The notes under the pieces: generated by a model | Database searches by the model: none | What the model was told of the DNA's origin: nothing | Seen by the model: the letters and a program-made list of their open reading frames with translations, nothing else | Position numbers and translations under genes: made by a program | Assembly (NCBI RefSeq): GCF_025979705.1 | Contig: NZ_CP110136.1 | Coordinates: 620,001-684,000, forward strand | Reading direction: 5' to 3' | DNA length: 64,000 bases | DNA from: Hymenobacter sp. YIM 151858-1 | Lineage (GTDB): Bacteria; Bacteroidota; Bacteroidia; Cytophagales; Hymenobacteraceae | In this document: positions 9,088 to 18,568 of the stretch, in pieces | How the letters are laid out: each line of letters begins with the position of its first letter | Numbering within the stretch: the first letter of the stretch is position 1

Positions 9088-12000
9088 TTAGTACAGAATG
9101 GTAATCGAGCCGCTGTACGAGCGGCCCAGCGGCCCCTTCGTCACCACCACGTAGTAGTAGGTGCCCACCGGCGCCGGCTGCCCGTTGATGTCGCCGCGCC
9201 ACTCGTTGGAGCGGCCGTAGTTGTTGGCCGAAAACACCCGGTTGCCCCAGCGGTTGAACACGCTCACGGTATTCTCCGGAAACTGCTCAATAAACTCAAT
9301 TTGCCAGGTGTCGTCGCGCCCGTCGCCGTTGGGCGTAAAGGCGTTCGGAATGCGGATGGGCGGCCGCACCGTTACCGTCACCTGGTCGCTGTCGGCGCAG
9401 CCACCCTCGCCGGCCGAAAGCGTGTAGGTGGTGGTAACCGTGGGCGCGGCCAGCGGCCGGAGCGGGTCGTTGTCGGGGAAGGTCAGGCCCGTAGCGGGCG
9501 TCCAGCGCACGGGGTAGTTGCCATCGGCGCGGCCCTCCAGCCGCACGGAGTTGCCGGCCAGAATTTCGCGGTCGGGGCCGGCATCCACATCAACCGGCGG
9601 CTGAATGCGCACCGGTATGCCATTCGACACGGCCGCTACCGGCTGGGCGCACACGTTGGTGGTGCGCAGGCGCAGCGTCACGGTCTGGCCCTCGCGCAGG
9701 GTGGTGCTCGTAAACACCGGCCCCGTGGCGCCCGGTACGTCGGTGCCGTTCACCTGCCACTGGTACTCGGGCGCGGGGCCGGGGTTGGTTACGCTGGCAA
9801 TGCTAAACGTAAGTGGCGCCCCCAGGCAAACCGGCCCGCCCGGCTGCACGGCAATGGCCAGGGTGGGCGGCGGCGTGGGCGTGCGCGTTACCGTAACGCT
9901 TGCAGTGGCCGGCCCGGTGCTGCACAGGCCCGCAGTAGGCGTTACCTCCACGCGCACCACGTCGTTGGTGGCCACGGTGCTGCTGACGAAGGTGGGCCCC
10001 GTGGCCACGGCCGCGTTGTTCACAAACCACCGGAAAGTAGGCGCGGCTCCCGCGTTGGTGGCCACGGCCGTAAACGTAAGCGGCGTGCCCGGGCACTGCA
10101 CGGGCGGCTGCGCCAGGCTTACGGCGGGCGTAACCAGCGGCTCAACCCGTACCCGCACCACGTTCGAGAAGGCTGTGGCGCAGCTGCCCGTGCCGGAGGT
10201 TACCCGGCGGCGGAAGAACGTGGTAGCCGATAGCGGGCCGGGGGCAAACGTCTCGTTGGTGGCGCCGCCAATAGCCGTCCAGCTGGTGCCATCGGCCGAG
10301 GATTCCCACTGATACGCAAACGTGCCGGTGCCGCCCGAGGCCGGGGCCGTGCTGGTGAGCGGGGCCGGGGCCGTGCCTGCGCAAACGTCCTGGTCGGCCG
10401 CTATGCCACCCGCTACCAGGGGCGGCAGTACAGTTATTATTACCGAGTTTGAAGCCGGAGCCGTGCAGCTACCCGAGGTTACCAGCCGCCGGAAGTACGT
10501 GGTGGCGGTAAGCGGACCTAGGGTGAGCGTTTCGGCGGTGGCAGCGGCAATGTCGGTCCAGGTCGAGTTGTCGGGCGAGGACTGCCATTGGTAGGCAAAC
10601 GAGCCCGTGCCGCCCGAGGCAGGCGTGGTGCTGGTGAGCGGGGCCGGCGTGGCACCTAGGCAAACCGTTTGCGGGCTGCCGATGCTGCCGGCCGTGAGGG
10701 CCGGCAACACCGTGATAATAATCACGTTGGAAGGCACCGGTCCGCAAACCCCAGCCGTTGCCTGACGGCGGAAGTAGGTGGTGGCCGACAGCGGACCGGG
10801 CGCAAACGTAGCCGCCGTGGCACCGCCAAGGGCCGTCCAGCTGGTGCCATCGGCCGACGACTCCCACTGATACGCGATGGTGCCCGCGCCGCCGCTGGCA
10901 GCCGCTGTGCTCGTGAGCGGCGCCGGTGTTGCGCCGAAGCACAGAGTTTGGCTGGCGGCAATGCTGCCAGCCGTAAGGGCCGGCAGCACGTTGATAACAA
11001 CGCTGTTCGAGGCCACGCTGCCGCAGGTATTGGTGCTGATGCGGCGGAAGTAAGCGGTAGCCGTAAGCGCGCCCGGTGCCAGCGTAGCCGCGTTGGCTCC
11101 CGGAATATCGGCCCAGGTGCTGCCGTTGGGCGAGGATTGCCACTGGTAGGTAAAGGTGCCCGAGCCGCCCGAGGCCGGGGCCGTGCTGGTGAGCGGCGCG
11201 GGCGCCGTGCCGGCGCAAATGGTTTGGTCGGCGGCAATGCTGCCCGGCGCCAACGGGGGCAGCACCCGGATGATGACGGCCGGCGTTTCTACGGGCCCGC
11301 AGGGGCCGGAGCGCACTTGCCGGCGGTAGTAGGTAGTAGTAGTGAGCGGGCCCGGCGCAAAGGTTTCGGCCGTAGCGCCTGCAATGTCCGTCCAGGCGGT
11401 GCCGTCGGCCGACGATTGCCATTGGTAAGTGTAGCTGCCCGTGCCGCCCGTAGCAGCCACGGTGCTGGTGAGCGGCACCGGCGTAGCACCAGGGCAAATG
11501 TCCTGGTCGGCGGCAATGGAGCCAGCCGCCAAAGCCGGCGCTACCCTGATGGTTACCACGTTGGAAGCAACCGGTGCGCAGCTTCCCGAGCTTGCCTGCC
11601 GGCGGAAAAAGGTGGTGGCATTAAGTGCGGCTGGCGCGAAGGTGGGGCCGGTAGCGCCGCCAATAGCCGTCCAGCTGTTGCCATCGGCCGACGACTCCCA
11701 CTGGTACGCGATGGTGCCCGTACCGCCCGAGGCCTCGGTCGTGCTGGTGAGCGGGGCCGGCGTAGCGCCCGCGCAGATGGTCTGGTCGGCGGCGATGGTG
11801 CCGGCCGTAAGGGCAGGTAATACGGTGATGGTAACGATGTTGGTAGGCGGGGCCGGGCAAGGGCCCGACGTAACCTGCCGCCGGAACGAAGTAGTGACGC
11901 TGAGCGGCCCCGGCGTGAGGGTTTCCGCAGTACCTCCCTGAACGGGCGTCCAGGTGGTGCCACCGTCAGCCGACGATTCCCAGCGGTAGGTAAACGTGCC

Positions 12001-13962
12001 CGCGCCACCCGAAGCCGGTACGGTGCTGGTGAGCGGGGCCGGCGTAGCACCGGCGCAAATGGTTTGGTTGGCGGCAATGGTGCCGGCATTCAGGGACGGC
12101 AGCACCGTGATGGCCACCGAGGCGGTAGCCCGCGGGTCGCAGTACGGGCCCGTGCCGCTGGGCAACAGCAGCTGCGCGCTTCGCCGGAAGTAGGTAATGC
12201 CAACGGGCAGGTTGGCAGGCGGCTGATACGTTGCGCCGGTAGCCCCGACGAGTGTAAAATTGACGTTATCCGTCGACGACTGCCACTGATACACTACCGG
12301 CAAACCGGCGTCGCTCGTGGCCGGGGCGGTGCTGGTAAGCGGTGCCGGTGCAGTGCCGGCGCACACCGTTTGCGGGGCCGCAATGCTGCCGGGGTCGGGT
12401 AGGTTTGGTACCCGGATAATGCCCCTGGTTTCGCGGCAAAAGCATTCGTTGGTTATCCGCAGCGTAACGGTGTAGTCGCCGGGCGTGGCGTAGGTATGTA
12501 CGGGGTTTTGCTGATTTGATTTGGTGCCGTCGCCGAAGTCCCAGGAGTACACCAGGTTGGGCGCCTGCACCCCAAAACTGGCCTGGAAGGTAATCTGCCG
12601 GCAAGCCGTGATTTCGGCCCCGATACCCGCCCGCAGCAGGGAGCTTTGGTTGAAGTTGGGCAAGCCCAGGCCACCGCGGCGCCCGCCCAGGGTCAGGCTG
12701 TCGTCGGCGTAGGCAATGGCTTCACCTAGGGAGTCGGGGTAGGCGATGAAACCAATCGTAGTCTGGTTTTCGCGGGCCACGTAAATCTTGCCGTCGGGGC
12801 CGGCCTGCATCGAGCCCAGGTTTACCGGGGTGGTTTGCTTAAGCGGAATGCTCTGCTTGCTGGCCGGTATGTTGGTGGCCGTCAAATCGAACTGCAGCAG
12901 CTGGGGCGGGCTAAGCACGGTGGCGTAGAGGCGCGAGCGGCCCGGCGAAAACTCAACGCCGTAATACCGCCCCGCGCCGCTGTCCACCACGCGCCGGTTG
13001 CTGACCACGCCCGTGGCCGCATCAAAAGCAAACAGCTCCACGGTGCTGCTGCTGTCGCCCAGGGTTTCGCTGTAGCGGGCCACGGCCAGCTGCTCGCCGT
13101 CGGGGGTTACTTTCATCTGCCCGCGGTAGCCCTGGGGCCCTAGGTGCCGCGCCCCCACCTGAGAAATGATGGGTGGTAGCTGCACGCCCGCCGGCGTGAT
13201 GCGGTAGGCCAGAAACGCGTCGCCGCGGTTTTCGGTGCCGGAGGTGGCCGGGCCGTAGCCGTGCACGATCAGCCACACATCGCAGCCGTTCTTGTGCTGC
13301 ACGGCGGTCATCTTCTCGGCGGTGCCGCGCGTCAGGAGTGTGTTTTTGGTGGCGGCCACCACCTCGCCCTGCCCACCGGCCGGAATCACGATTTCGGAAT
13401 AGCTGAGCCCTTTGGGGCCGCCCTGCGCATCCTGCGTAAACAGGTAGTAGGTACGGGGGCTTCCCGCGGGCACAATGCCCGGCTTGCGAATGGCCAGCGG
13501 GCCGTCGGTGGTAAGGCGGTTGCCGCCCAGGCCCGTGCCGTTGGGCATGATGCTGTGGTTGCGGCTCCAAACGGTGTCGCCGTTGCTGTAGAACAGCAAG
13601 GCGCCCGTGCCATCCGACATCACCCCGGAGCCGGCGGGCGCCACCATCTGCCCGTCGGTCAGCACCTTCGGCGGAATGGAGTCGGTGGCCTCGTTAAAAT
13701 CAAGCCCCGCCTTGTAGCCGAAGTACCAGTTGTTGATATACTTCTCGTCCTCGCTGCACTCCGGCGGTGGGGTGGGCGCCTGGGCGTGGGCGGCGGGGGC
13801 AGCAGCCAGCAGCAGCAACAGCATCAGCAGCCAGCCGGCCGCCGCTTGCGCCCGGCGCCCGGCGCGCCGCCAACCGTGGCGGGCGGGCAGGGCAGGTTTC
13901 GCAACGGGCCGACAGGTGCTGGGGGTATCCGTTTGGGCAGGGTGGTAGAGCTCAGCGGGCAT
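9088..13962 (-). CDS. Giant T9SS-dependent adhesin with PKD domain, eight ~92-aa repeats and gliding-type C-terminal domain
   Basis: A 1,624-residue secreted surface protein. Order of parts: a signal peptide (LLMLLLLLAAAPAAHAQA); a propeller-like N-terminal domain of about 370 residues; a PKD domain (YSWDFGDGTKSNQQNP); eight tandem Ig-like repeats of about 92 residues, each with AxxTICAGATPAPLTST, YQWxSSxDGxxW and TYFRRQ; three further Ig-like domains; and a C-terminal domain with IPNAFTPNGDGRDD and VFNRWGNRVF, the type B sorting signal of gliding-motility adhesins. ATG 13962 was chosen over a TTG at 14010. The partner sprF-like gene follows. Repeat number is likely to vary between strains. 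Confidence 0.93.
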   Translation of the reverse strand: MPAELYHPAQTDTPSTCRPVAKPALPARHGWRRAGRRAQAAAGWLLMLLLLLAAAPAAHAQAPTPPPECSEDEKYINNWYFGYKAGLDFNEATDSIPPKVLTDGQMVAPAGSGVMSDGTGALLFYSNGDTVWSRNHSIMPNGTGLGGNRLTTDGPLAIRKPGIVPAGSPRTYYLFTQDAQGGPKGLSYSEIVIPAGGQGEVVAATKNTLLTRGTAEKMTAVQHKNGCDVWLIVHGYGPATSGTENRGDAFLAYRITPAGVQLPPIISQVGARHLGPQGYRGQMKVTPDGEQLAVARYSETLGDSSSTVELFAFDAATGVVSNRRVVDSGAGRYYGVEFSPGRSRLYATVLSPPQLLQFDLTATNIPASKQSIPLKQTTPVNLGSMQAGPDGKIYVARENQTTIGFIAYPDSLGEAIAYADDSLTLGGRRGGLGLPNFNQSSLLRAGIGAEITACRQITFQASFGVQAPNLVYSWDFGDGTKSNQQNPVHTYATPGDYTVTLRITNECFCRETRGIIRVPNLPDPGSIAAPQTVCAGTAPAPLTSTAPATSDAGLPVVYQWQSSTDNVNFTLVGATGATYQPPANLPVGITYFRRSAQLLLPSGTGPYCDPRATASVAITVLPSLNAGTIAANQTICAGATPAPLTSTVPASGGAGTFTYRWESSADGGTTWTPVQGGTAETLTPGPLSVTTSFRRQVTSGPCPAPPTNIVTITVLPALTAGTIAADQTICAGATPAPLTSTTEASGGTGTIAYQWESSADGNSWTAIGGATGPTFAPAALNATTFFRRQASSGSCAPVASNVVTIRVAPALAAGSIAADQDICPGATPVPLTSTVAATGGTGSYTYQWQSSADGTAWTDIAGATAETFAPGPLTTTTYYRRQVRSGPCGPVETPAVIIRVLPPLAPGSIAADQTICAGTAPAPLTSTAPASGGSGTFTYQWQSSPNGSTWADIPGANAATLAPGALTATAYFRRISTNTCGSVASNSVVINVLPALTAGSIAASQTLCFGATPAPLTSTAAASGGAGTIAYQWESSADGTSWTALGGATAATFAPGPLSATTYFRRQATAGVCGPVPSNVIIITVLPALTAGSIGSPQTVCLGATPAPLTSTTPASGGTGSFAYQWQSSPDNSTWTDIAAATAETLTLGPLTATTYFRRLVTSGSCTAPASNSVIITVLPPLVAGGIAADQDVCAGTAPAPLTSTAPASGGTGTFAYQWESSADGTSWTAIGGATNETFAPGPLSATTFFRRRVTSGTGSCATAFSNVVRVRVEPLVTPAVSLAQPPVQCPGTPLTFTAVATNAGAAPTFRWFVNNAAVATGPTFVSSTVATNDVVRVEVTPTAGLCSTGPATASVTVTRTPTPPPTLAIAVQPGGPVCLGAPLTFSIASVTNPGPAPEYQWQVNGTDVPGATGPVFTSTTLREGQTVTLRLRTTNVCAQPVAAVSNGIPVRIQPPVDVDAGPDREILAGNSVRLEGRADGNYPVRWTPATGLTFPDNDPLRPLAAPTVTTTYTLSAGEGGCADSDQVTVTVRPPIRIPNAFTPNGDGRDDTWQIEFIEQFPENTVSVFNRWGNRVFSANNYGRSNEWRGDINGQPAPVGTYYYVVVTKGPLGRSYSGSITILY
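10140..12405 (-). repeat. Eight in-frame tandem repeats (~280 bp) in the adhesin gene
   Basis: Eight diverged units of about 277-300 bp, each encoding one Ig-like domain. Units begin near minus-strand positions 12400, 12105, 11820, 11540, 11260, 10984, 10705 and 10428. Pairwise similarity is high in the motifs SIAADQTICAGATPAPLTST and YQWESSADG and lower elsewhere. The first unit is the longest and most diverged. This is a likely site of recombination and of assembly error. Confidence 0.9.
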
Positions 13963-14269
13963 AGCGAGGCAGGTGGTAAGTAGCCGGACGGGTAAGCGGG
14001 TACTCAGCAAAAAAGCATCACTCCACTGCCCGGCAGGATCGGAGCTTGGCGAGCCGCAACGCTTGGCAAAGCGCGGCCACCAATGTCCCTAAGCTACACA
14101 CTGCTCGTCAGGTTTATGCAATGTAATGTTTAAATAGTGCCAGATGAGCTTTCAGCCCGGTTTTGGGCGGGTTTCGGGCTTATTTGCTAAGGCTCTTTGG
14201 GTTAGTGGCCGTGGCAAGTGCTTCGTGGCTGAATTGGTGAGCGCAGCCGAAGCATCCCTACTGCTTCGT

Positions 14270-14640
14270 CTGAGATAGTCACAGCCCGTCATGTCGAGCG
14301 GAGCCGAGACACCTCGCTGGATAGTATTGTCATCCTGAGGCGCTAGCCGAAGGGCCTTCTCACGTGAGAACGACTTTCCCTAGGTCGTGTCATGCCGAGC
14401 TTGTCGAGGCATCTCGCGTGCTGACGCTGGATGGCATCTGCTCCCTCGCTTTTAGAGAGGGGCCGTGCCCCGGAGGGGGCCCGTGAGGCCCAACGTGATA
14501 AGGTCCTTCGCTTGGCTCAGGATGACAGTCCCTGATTAGTTACTATCCGGCATCAGCACGCGAGATGCCTCGACGGGGCTCGGCATGACGTTCAGGCGAA
14601 GCGGTAGAGGTGCTGCGACAAGCGCAGCATGACGTGCTGC
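14270..14640. repeat. Mosaic intergenic palindromic repeats
   Basis: The 708-base gap between the adhesin gene and the next gene holds at least four modules of the family found across the window: forms of GTCATGYYGAGC followed by GAGACATCTCGCGTGCTGAC in both orientations, a TCATCCTGAGG module with AAGGGCCTTC, and a CCCTC-GAGAGGGG module near 14445-14480. The outer copies face each other (14391 onward versus 14550-14590) and could form a long hairpin. No gene was seen in the gap. Confidence 0.8.
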
Positions 14641-14670
14641 GGATAGTTTTAACACAATCCCGATAAGCTT

Positions 14671-15888
14671 TTAGTAGCTGCCCGTAGCACCGCCGCCGCC
14701 GGCCTGGCCGCCGCCAAATGCAAAGGCCGGCTCGGCGGGTACGGCGGGTTTGTTGAGCTGCACCGTAACCAAGGCCTCCAGGTTCAGCGGGTCGGCGGCC
14801 TGAACGGGGGCCGCCGTGAGGCCGTGTTTGGGCTGGCGCAGGTAGCGCAGGGCCACGGCCGAGAGCAGCACCAGCACGGCGCCACCTAGGGTTAGGGCGG
14901 CTTCGGGCGGCAGCACCGAGCGGTAGTGGCGCACCGTGTAGAGCGAAAACGCCACCGCGAGCAGGCCTACGTGCAGCAACAGGCGGTTGTGCCGCTGCAG
15001 ACCGCGCACCACGTACGCAACCGGAATAGCAGCCGTGAAAACGTAAAACAGCGGCGCGAAGCCGATCTGCACCGAGGTAGGCAAATCGTTGAGCGCGGCG
15101 TTGGCCTCGCGCACCACCAGGTAGTTGCCGCCCAGGTACGCCGTAACCAGCGCCAGGGCCGAGGTAAGCCTGATGCAGGTGCGGTAGTACAGGTAATCGG
15201 GGCGGCGCTTGAGTTGCTGAAGCGCCCCGTACGCGGCCCCCGAAACCAGCATCAGCACAAAGGGCAGCAGTACTTTGCCCAGGGCAAACTGCAGCGTGAA
15301 CGTGGCCACCAGCAGCAGTATAGCGAGGTAGCACACGGCGGCCACCAGGGCATCGGCGTAGCGCACCACGGCGGCCAGCAGCAGGGCCACCACCGGCACC
15401 AGCAGCAGCCAGAACACGCCCCGGCCGATGAGCGCGTCGTCAAAGATTGGCAGGCCGAGAATGTGGTCGTAGAACAAGCCCAGGGCCGTGAGAAAAGCAC
15501 CTAGGGCGAAGTACAGCAGGGCGTTATCGGTGCCGGAGTGGTAGAGGCGCGAGCTGCGGATGAAGGCATCGAGGGCCACCACGGTGCCCGCACCAAGCAG
15601 CAGGCAATCGACGAGCAGCACGCCTTCAAACTCTATTAAATGGCTGTCGGAAAGGGTGCTGCCGAAAATCAGCAGAAACAAGCCGCCCGCCATAAAGCAG
15701 CCAAACCACGTGAACAGAAACAGGCCAACCTTGATGAAGAAGTTGGGTTGGTAGAAATCGAGCGGGTAGGCCTGCACAATGGCCGCGGCCTGCACCTCAG
15801 AGAGCAGGCCGGTTTTCAGCCAGCGGCGGGCCCGGCGGCGCACCTCCTGGTTAAAGCTCCACGCGGGGTTATAAGCCTTCGGATTCAT
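14671..15888 (-). CDS. Polytopic membrane protein, second gene of a DUF2157-type pair
   Basis: A 405-residue integral membrane protein with about ten hydrophobic segments after a cytoplasmic N-terminus (RRRARRWLKTGLLSEVQAA), a pattern seen in proteins paired with DUF2157. The C-terminus ends in a Gly-rich tail (FGGGQAGGGGATGSY). ATG 15888 lies inside the end of the upstream gene (20-base overlap), so the two are probably translationally coupled. A GTG six bases further upstream is possible. Its function is unknown. Confidence 0.82.
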   Translation of the reverse strand: MNPKAYNPAWSFNQEVRRRARRWLKTGLLSEVQAAAIVQAYPLDFYQPNFFIKVGLFLFTWFGCFMAGGLFLLIFGSTLSDSHLIEFEGVLLVDCLLLGAGTVVALDAFIRSSRLYHSGTDNALLYFALGAFLTALGLFYDHILGLPIFDDALIGRGVFWLLLVPVVALLLAAVVRYADALVAAVCYLAILLLVATFTLQFALGKVLLPFVLMLVSGAAYGALQQLKRRPDYLYYRTCIRLTSALALVTAYLGGNYLVVREANAALNDLPTSVQIGFAPLFYVFTAAIPVAYVVRGLQRHNRLLLHVGLLAVAFSLYTVRHYRSVLPPEAALTLGGAVLVLLSAVALRYLRQPKHGLTAAPVQAADPLNLEALVTVQLNKPAVPAEPAFAFGGGQAGGGGATGSY

Positions 15889-16885
15889 GGCCACGCACGA
15901 TTTTCTTGATGTTTTTCAGGAGCCAGATAACGCCCGCCGCCGAGGCCGGGAAGTAGAGCATGGCGCAGTAAAAGGCCAGCGCCGAAATAAGGCTGCTGTC
16001 GATGGCGGTAATCAGCTCGATGAAGACGTAAGTAACCGCCACGTAGCCGTAGAGCGCGGCCAGCAGCACAAACAAGTAAGAGTGGCTGCGGCGGCCGTAC
16101 CACCACAGCCCGGCGCTGAACGCCAGCAGCAAAACCACGCCCAGCGCCGCGGGCAGGTGCGCCGTTTCGTAGGAGCTGCGGAACAGCGAGGTAAGGGCGG
16201 CCAGCAAGGCCAGGTTGCTGCCCATCAGCACGTAGGTGTAGGCAAAGTGCGGCTTGCGCTGGTAGCGCTCCGAGGCCACACCGGCGGCCACTAGCGCAAG
16301 ACCCAGTAACACGGCCACCACATCGAGGTAAGGCGCCGAAAAGTCGTTTTGCCTGAATACATCGGCCGGGGCGGCGGCCAGGCCCACCCACGCCGCCAGC
16401 GCCGTAATGCCCATGGCCAGTACCCCCCGATGATCGAAACGGTAGGCGCAGCCGAAAAACAGCAGCGCGGGCAGCAAGGGCAGCCACCCGTAGCGCGCGC
16501 CGAATACGCCGTACTGCGCCTGCAGGTAGCCCTCGAGCGTGAGGAACGTGAGGCAGCCGAGCAGCAGGGCGTAATCGGCAAACACCGAGGCCCTGGGTGC
16601 CTCGGCCCAGGTAAACGGCTGGCGGCGCCAGTAAGCGTAGCCAAACCCCGCCGCCGACACCAGCGCAATACCGGCTACAATCACGGCGTGGCTGATGCTG
16701 TCGAGGTTTTGGTAGAGGTAGATGCCCAGGCCCGTGCTGAGCAGCGTAACGCCCAACGACAAGAGCGCCCGCAGCTCGAAGTACAACGAAAACGGCCGGG
16801 TGCGCTCGTGCTCGGCCAGCGCCCGGGCGTGCTCCGGCGCGATGATTTGCCGCTGCTGCAGCGAGGCCAGGATGTTGGGGTCCAT
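15869..16885 (-). CDS. DUF2157 domain membrane protein
   Basis: A 338-residue membrane protein. The first 40 residues (LQQRQIIAPEHARALAEHE) match the soluble head of DUF2157 proteins, and the next region (LGVTLLSTGLGIYLYQNL) starts the membrane part of about ten helices. It is the first gene of a two-gene unit with the overlapping gene at 15888. Proteins of this class are widespread in the phylum without an assigned function. Confidence 0.85.
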   Translation of the reverse strand: MDPNILASLQQRQIIAPEHARALAEHERTRPFSLYFELRALLSLGVTLLSTGLGIYLYQNLDSISHAVIVAGIALVSAAGFGYAYWRRQPFTWAEAPRASVFADYALLLGCLTFLTLEGYLQAQYGVFGARYGWLPLLPALLFFGCAYRFDHRGVLAMGITALAAWVGLAAAPADVFRQNDFSAPYLDVVAVLLGLALVAAGVASERYQRKPHFAYTYVLMGSNLALLAALTSLFRSSYETAHLPAALGVVLLLAFSAGLWWYGRRSHSYLFVLLAALYGYVAVTYVFIELITAIDSSLISALAFYCAMLYFPASAAGVIWLLKNIKKIVRGHESEGL

Positions 16886-17012
16886 AAGCAGGGGATAACG
16901 GCCACCAATATAGGCTTTTGGCGATGCGTTGGGGTGCCAAGGCTTGTTCGGTTCGGAAGCACCTAGGGCAAGTGGCGCGGCTGAGCACCGAGCTGGCGAA
17001 TTGGCGTGAGCG

Positions 17013-17246
17013 AACTGGCGCGCGTCTTAGCGCTTTCAGCGCGCGACTCGTGCCTGAGCATGGTTGGGAGTCTCCGACTCCCGTGCCGTGAACGACGCGG
17101 CCTAGGTGCCGGTGGCTTTTGAAAGGGCAGGCACCTCACGCGGGCATGCCGTGCCCCAGGTGCCGTGCAACGCCCGGGAGTCTGGAGACTCCCCTCCATG
17201 CTCGGGCACGAGTCGCGCGCTGAAAGCGCTAAGACGCGCGCCAGTT
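17013..17246. repeat. Large inverted repeat with 51-bp arms
   Basis: The arms at 17013-17063 and 17196-17246 are complementary with one mismatch. They contain the word TCTTAGCGCTTTCAGCGCGCG. Inside lie two smaller hairpins built on GGGAGTCT (17067-17083 and 17177-17193). A CCTAGG sits near the centre at 17101. The element fills the gap between the DUF2157 gene and dinB, which diverge from it. No coding potential is visible, so it looks like a non-coding palindromic element or a MITE-like remnant. This accounts for most of the 441-base gap 16886-17326. Confidence 0.85.
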
Positions 17247-17326
17247 TGTTGCTTCACCTCGCGCCAACTGCCCCGGCTGGCATACCAAGCCGCCCGGGTG
17301 TAACTTCGTAACCTCGACAACAGCAC

Positions 17327-18409
17327 GTGGAAGCGGCCGAAGCACACCGGAAAATCATTCACCTCGACATGGACGCGTTCTATGCCTCGGTGGAGCAGCG
17401 CGACAACCCCGCGCTGCGCGGCAAACCCGTGGCCGTGGGCGGCTCGCGGGAGCGGGGCGTGGTGGCGGCGGCCAGCTACGAGGCCCGGCAGTTTGGGGTG
17501 CGCTCGGCCATGCCCTCGGTGGTGGCGCAGCGCAAATGCCCGCAGCTGGTTTTCGTGAAGCCGCGCTTCGAGGTGTACAAGGAAGTATCGCGGCAGGTGC
17601 GGGCCATTTTTGCCGAATACACCCCGCTGATCGAACCCGTGTCGCTCGACGAAGCCTACCTCGACGTGACGCACAACCTCAAGCACATGGCCTCGGCCAC
17701 GCGCATTGCCGAGCAAATCCGGGCCCGCATTTTCGAGCAGACGCAGCTGACGGCCTCGGCGGGCGTGTCGTACAACAAGTTTCTGGCGAAGCTGGCTTCC
17801 GATTACCAAAAGCCCAACGGCTTGTTCGTCATCAAGCCGCACGAAGGCCTGGCGTTTGTGGAGCCGCTGCAGGTGGGCGATTTTCACGGCATCGGGCCCG
17901 TTACGGCCGCGCGCATGAACCAGCTGGGCATTTTTACCGGGGCCGATTTGCGGCAGCAGTCCGAGCAGTGGCTGCGGCAGCACTTTGGCAAGGCCGGCTC
18001 GTACTACTACGCCATTGCCCGCGCCATCGACCACCGCCCCGTGGTAGCCGACCGCGTGCGCAAATCGGTGGGCTCCGAAAACACCTTCGAGCACGACCTG
18101 ACGGAGTACGAGGAGCTGGTGGCCGGCCTGCAACCCTCCCTCGACGAAGTGTGGGAGTACTGCCAGCGCACCGAGGTACTGGGCCGCACCGTTACGCTGA
18201 AAGTGAAATACGCCGATTTCCAGCTCATCACCCGCAGCCGCACCAGCTTTGCGCTCATCAGCTCGCAGGCTTTGCTGGAGCGCCTGGTGCTGGAGCTGCT
18301 GGCGGGCCTGCTGCCCTTGCCCAAAGGCGTGCGCCTGCTGGGGGTGTCGCTCTCCAACCTCGATAACACCGACGACCTGGTGGGCCGCCAGCTGGTGCTC
18401 GATCTGTAA
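17327..18409 (+). CDS. dinB: DNA polymerase IV (Y family)
   Basis: An error-prone translesion DNA polymerase, 360 residues, close to the usual 350-360. Catalytic motifs are visible: HLDMDAFYASVEQ at the N-terminus with the metal-binding Asp, YEARQFGVRSAMPS for nucleotide binding, and EPVSLDEAYLDVT with the second acidic pair (SLDE). Helix-hairpin-helix residues follow (VGDFHGIGPVTAARM), then the little finger domain. The C-terminus ends at VGRQLVLDL with no obvious clamp-binding peptide beyond QLVL. The only upstream start that keeps the N-terminus intact is GTG at 17327. It is monocistronic. Confidence 0.96.
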   Translation: MEAAEAHRKIIHLDMDAFYASVEQRDNPALRGKPVAVGGSRERGVVAAASYEARQFGVRSAMPSVVAQRKCPQLVFVKPRFEVYKEVSRQVRAIFAEYTPLIEPVSLDEAYLDVTHNLKHMASATRIAEQIRARIFEQTQLTASAGVSYNKFLAKLASDYQKPNGLFVIKPHEGLAFVEPLQVGDFHGIGPVTAARMNQLGIFTGADLRQQSEQWLRQHFGKAGSYYYAIARAIDHRPVVADRVRKSVGSENTFEHDLTEYEELVAGLQPSLDEVWEYCQRTEVLGRTVTLKVKYADFQLITRSRTSFALISSQALLERLVLELLAGLLPLPKGVRLLGVSLSNLDNTDDLVGRQLVLDL

Positions 18410-18462
18410 GCTACCTAGGGCACTGTGAGCAATAGGTGCAAGCGGCACTCGCATGCTGTTAG

Positions 18463-18544
18463 CCCGTCATGCTGAGCCCCGTCGAACCGAAGGTCGCCGT
18501 TAGGCAAGCATCTCTACCGCTTCGACGGGGCTCAGCACGACGGG
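18463..18544. repeat. Palindromic intergenic repeat (GTCATGCTGAGC family)
   Basis: Two 24-base arms (18463-18486 and 18521-18544), complementary with one mismatch, flank an AAGCATCTCTACCGC core. The element lies between the convergent dinB and sce7726-family genes, so it could end transcription from both sides. It belongs to the same family as the repeats at 35863 and 42126. Confidence 0.85.
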
Positions 18545-18568
18545 CTTTGTACTTACCGCCCACCCAGG

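Noticed and set aside
9301-10233. Long plus-strand open frames across the adhesin gene
   Set aside because: They are antisense shadows of a GC-rich, repeat-containing gene; the translations are Arg/Gly/Ala-rich without family features, and the minus-strand frame encodes clear domains.
14270-14640. The repeat cluster as a possible CRISPR array
   Set aside because: Modules are irregular in length and spacing, present in both orientations and mosaic, with no regular spacers and no cas genes.
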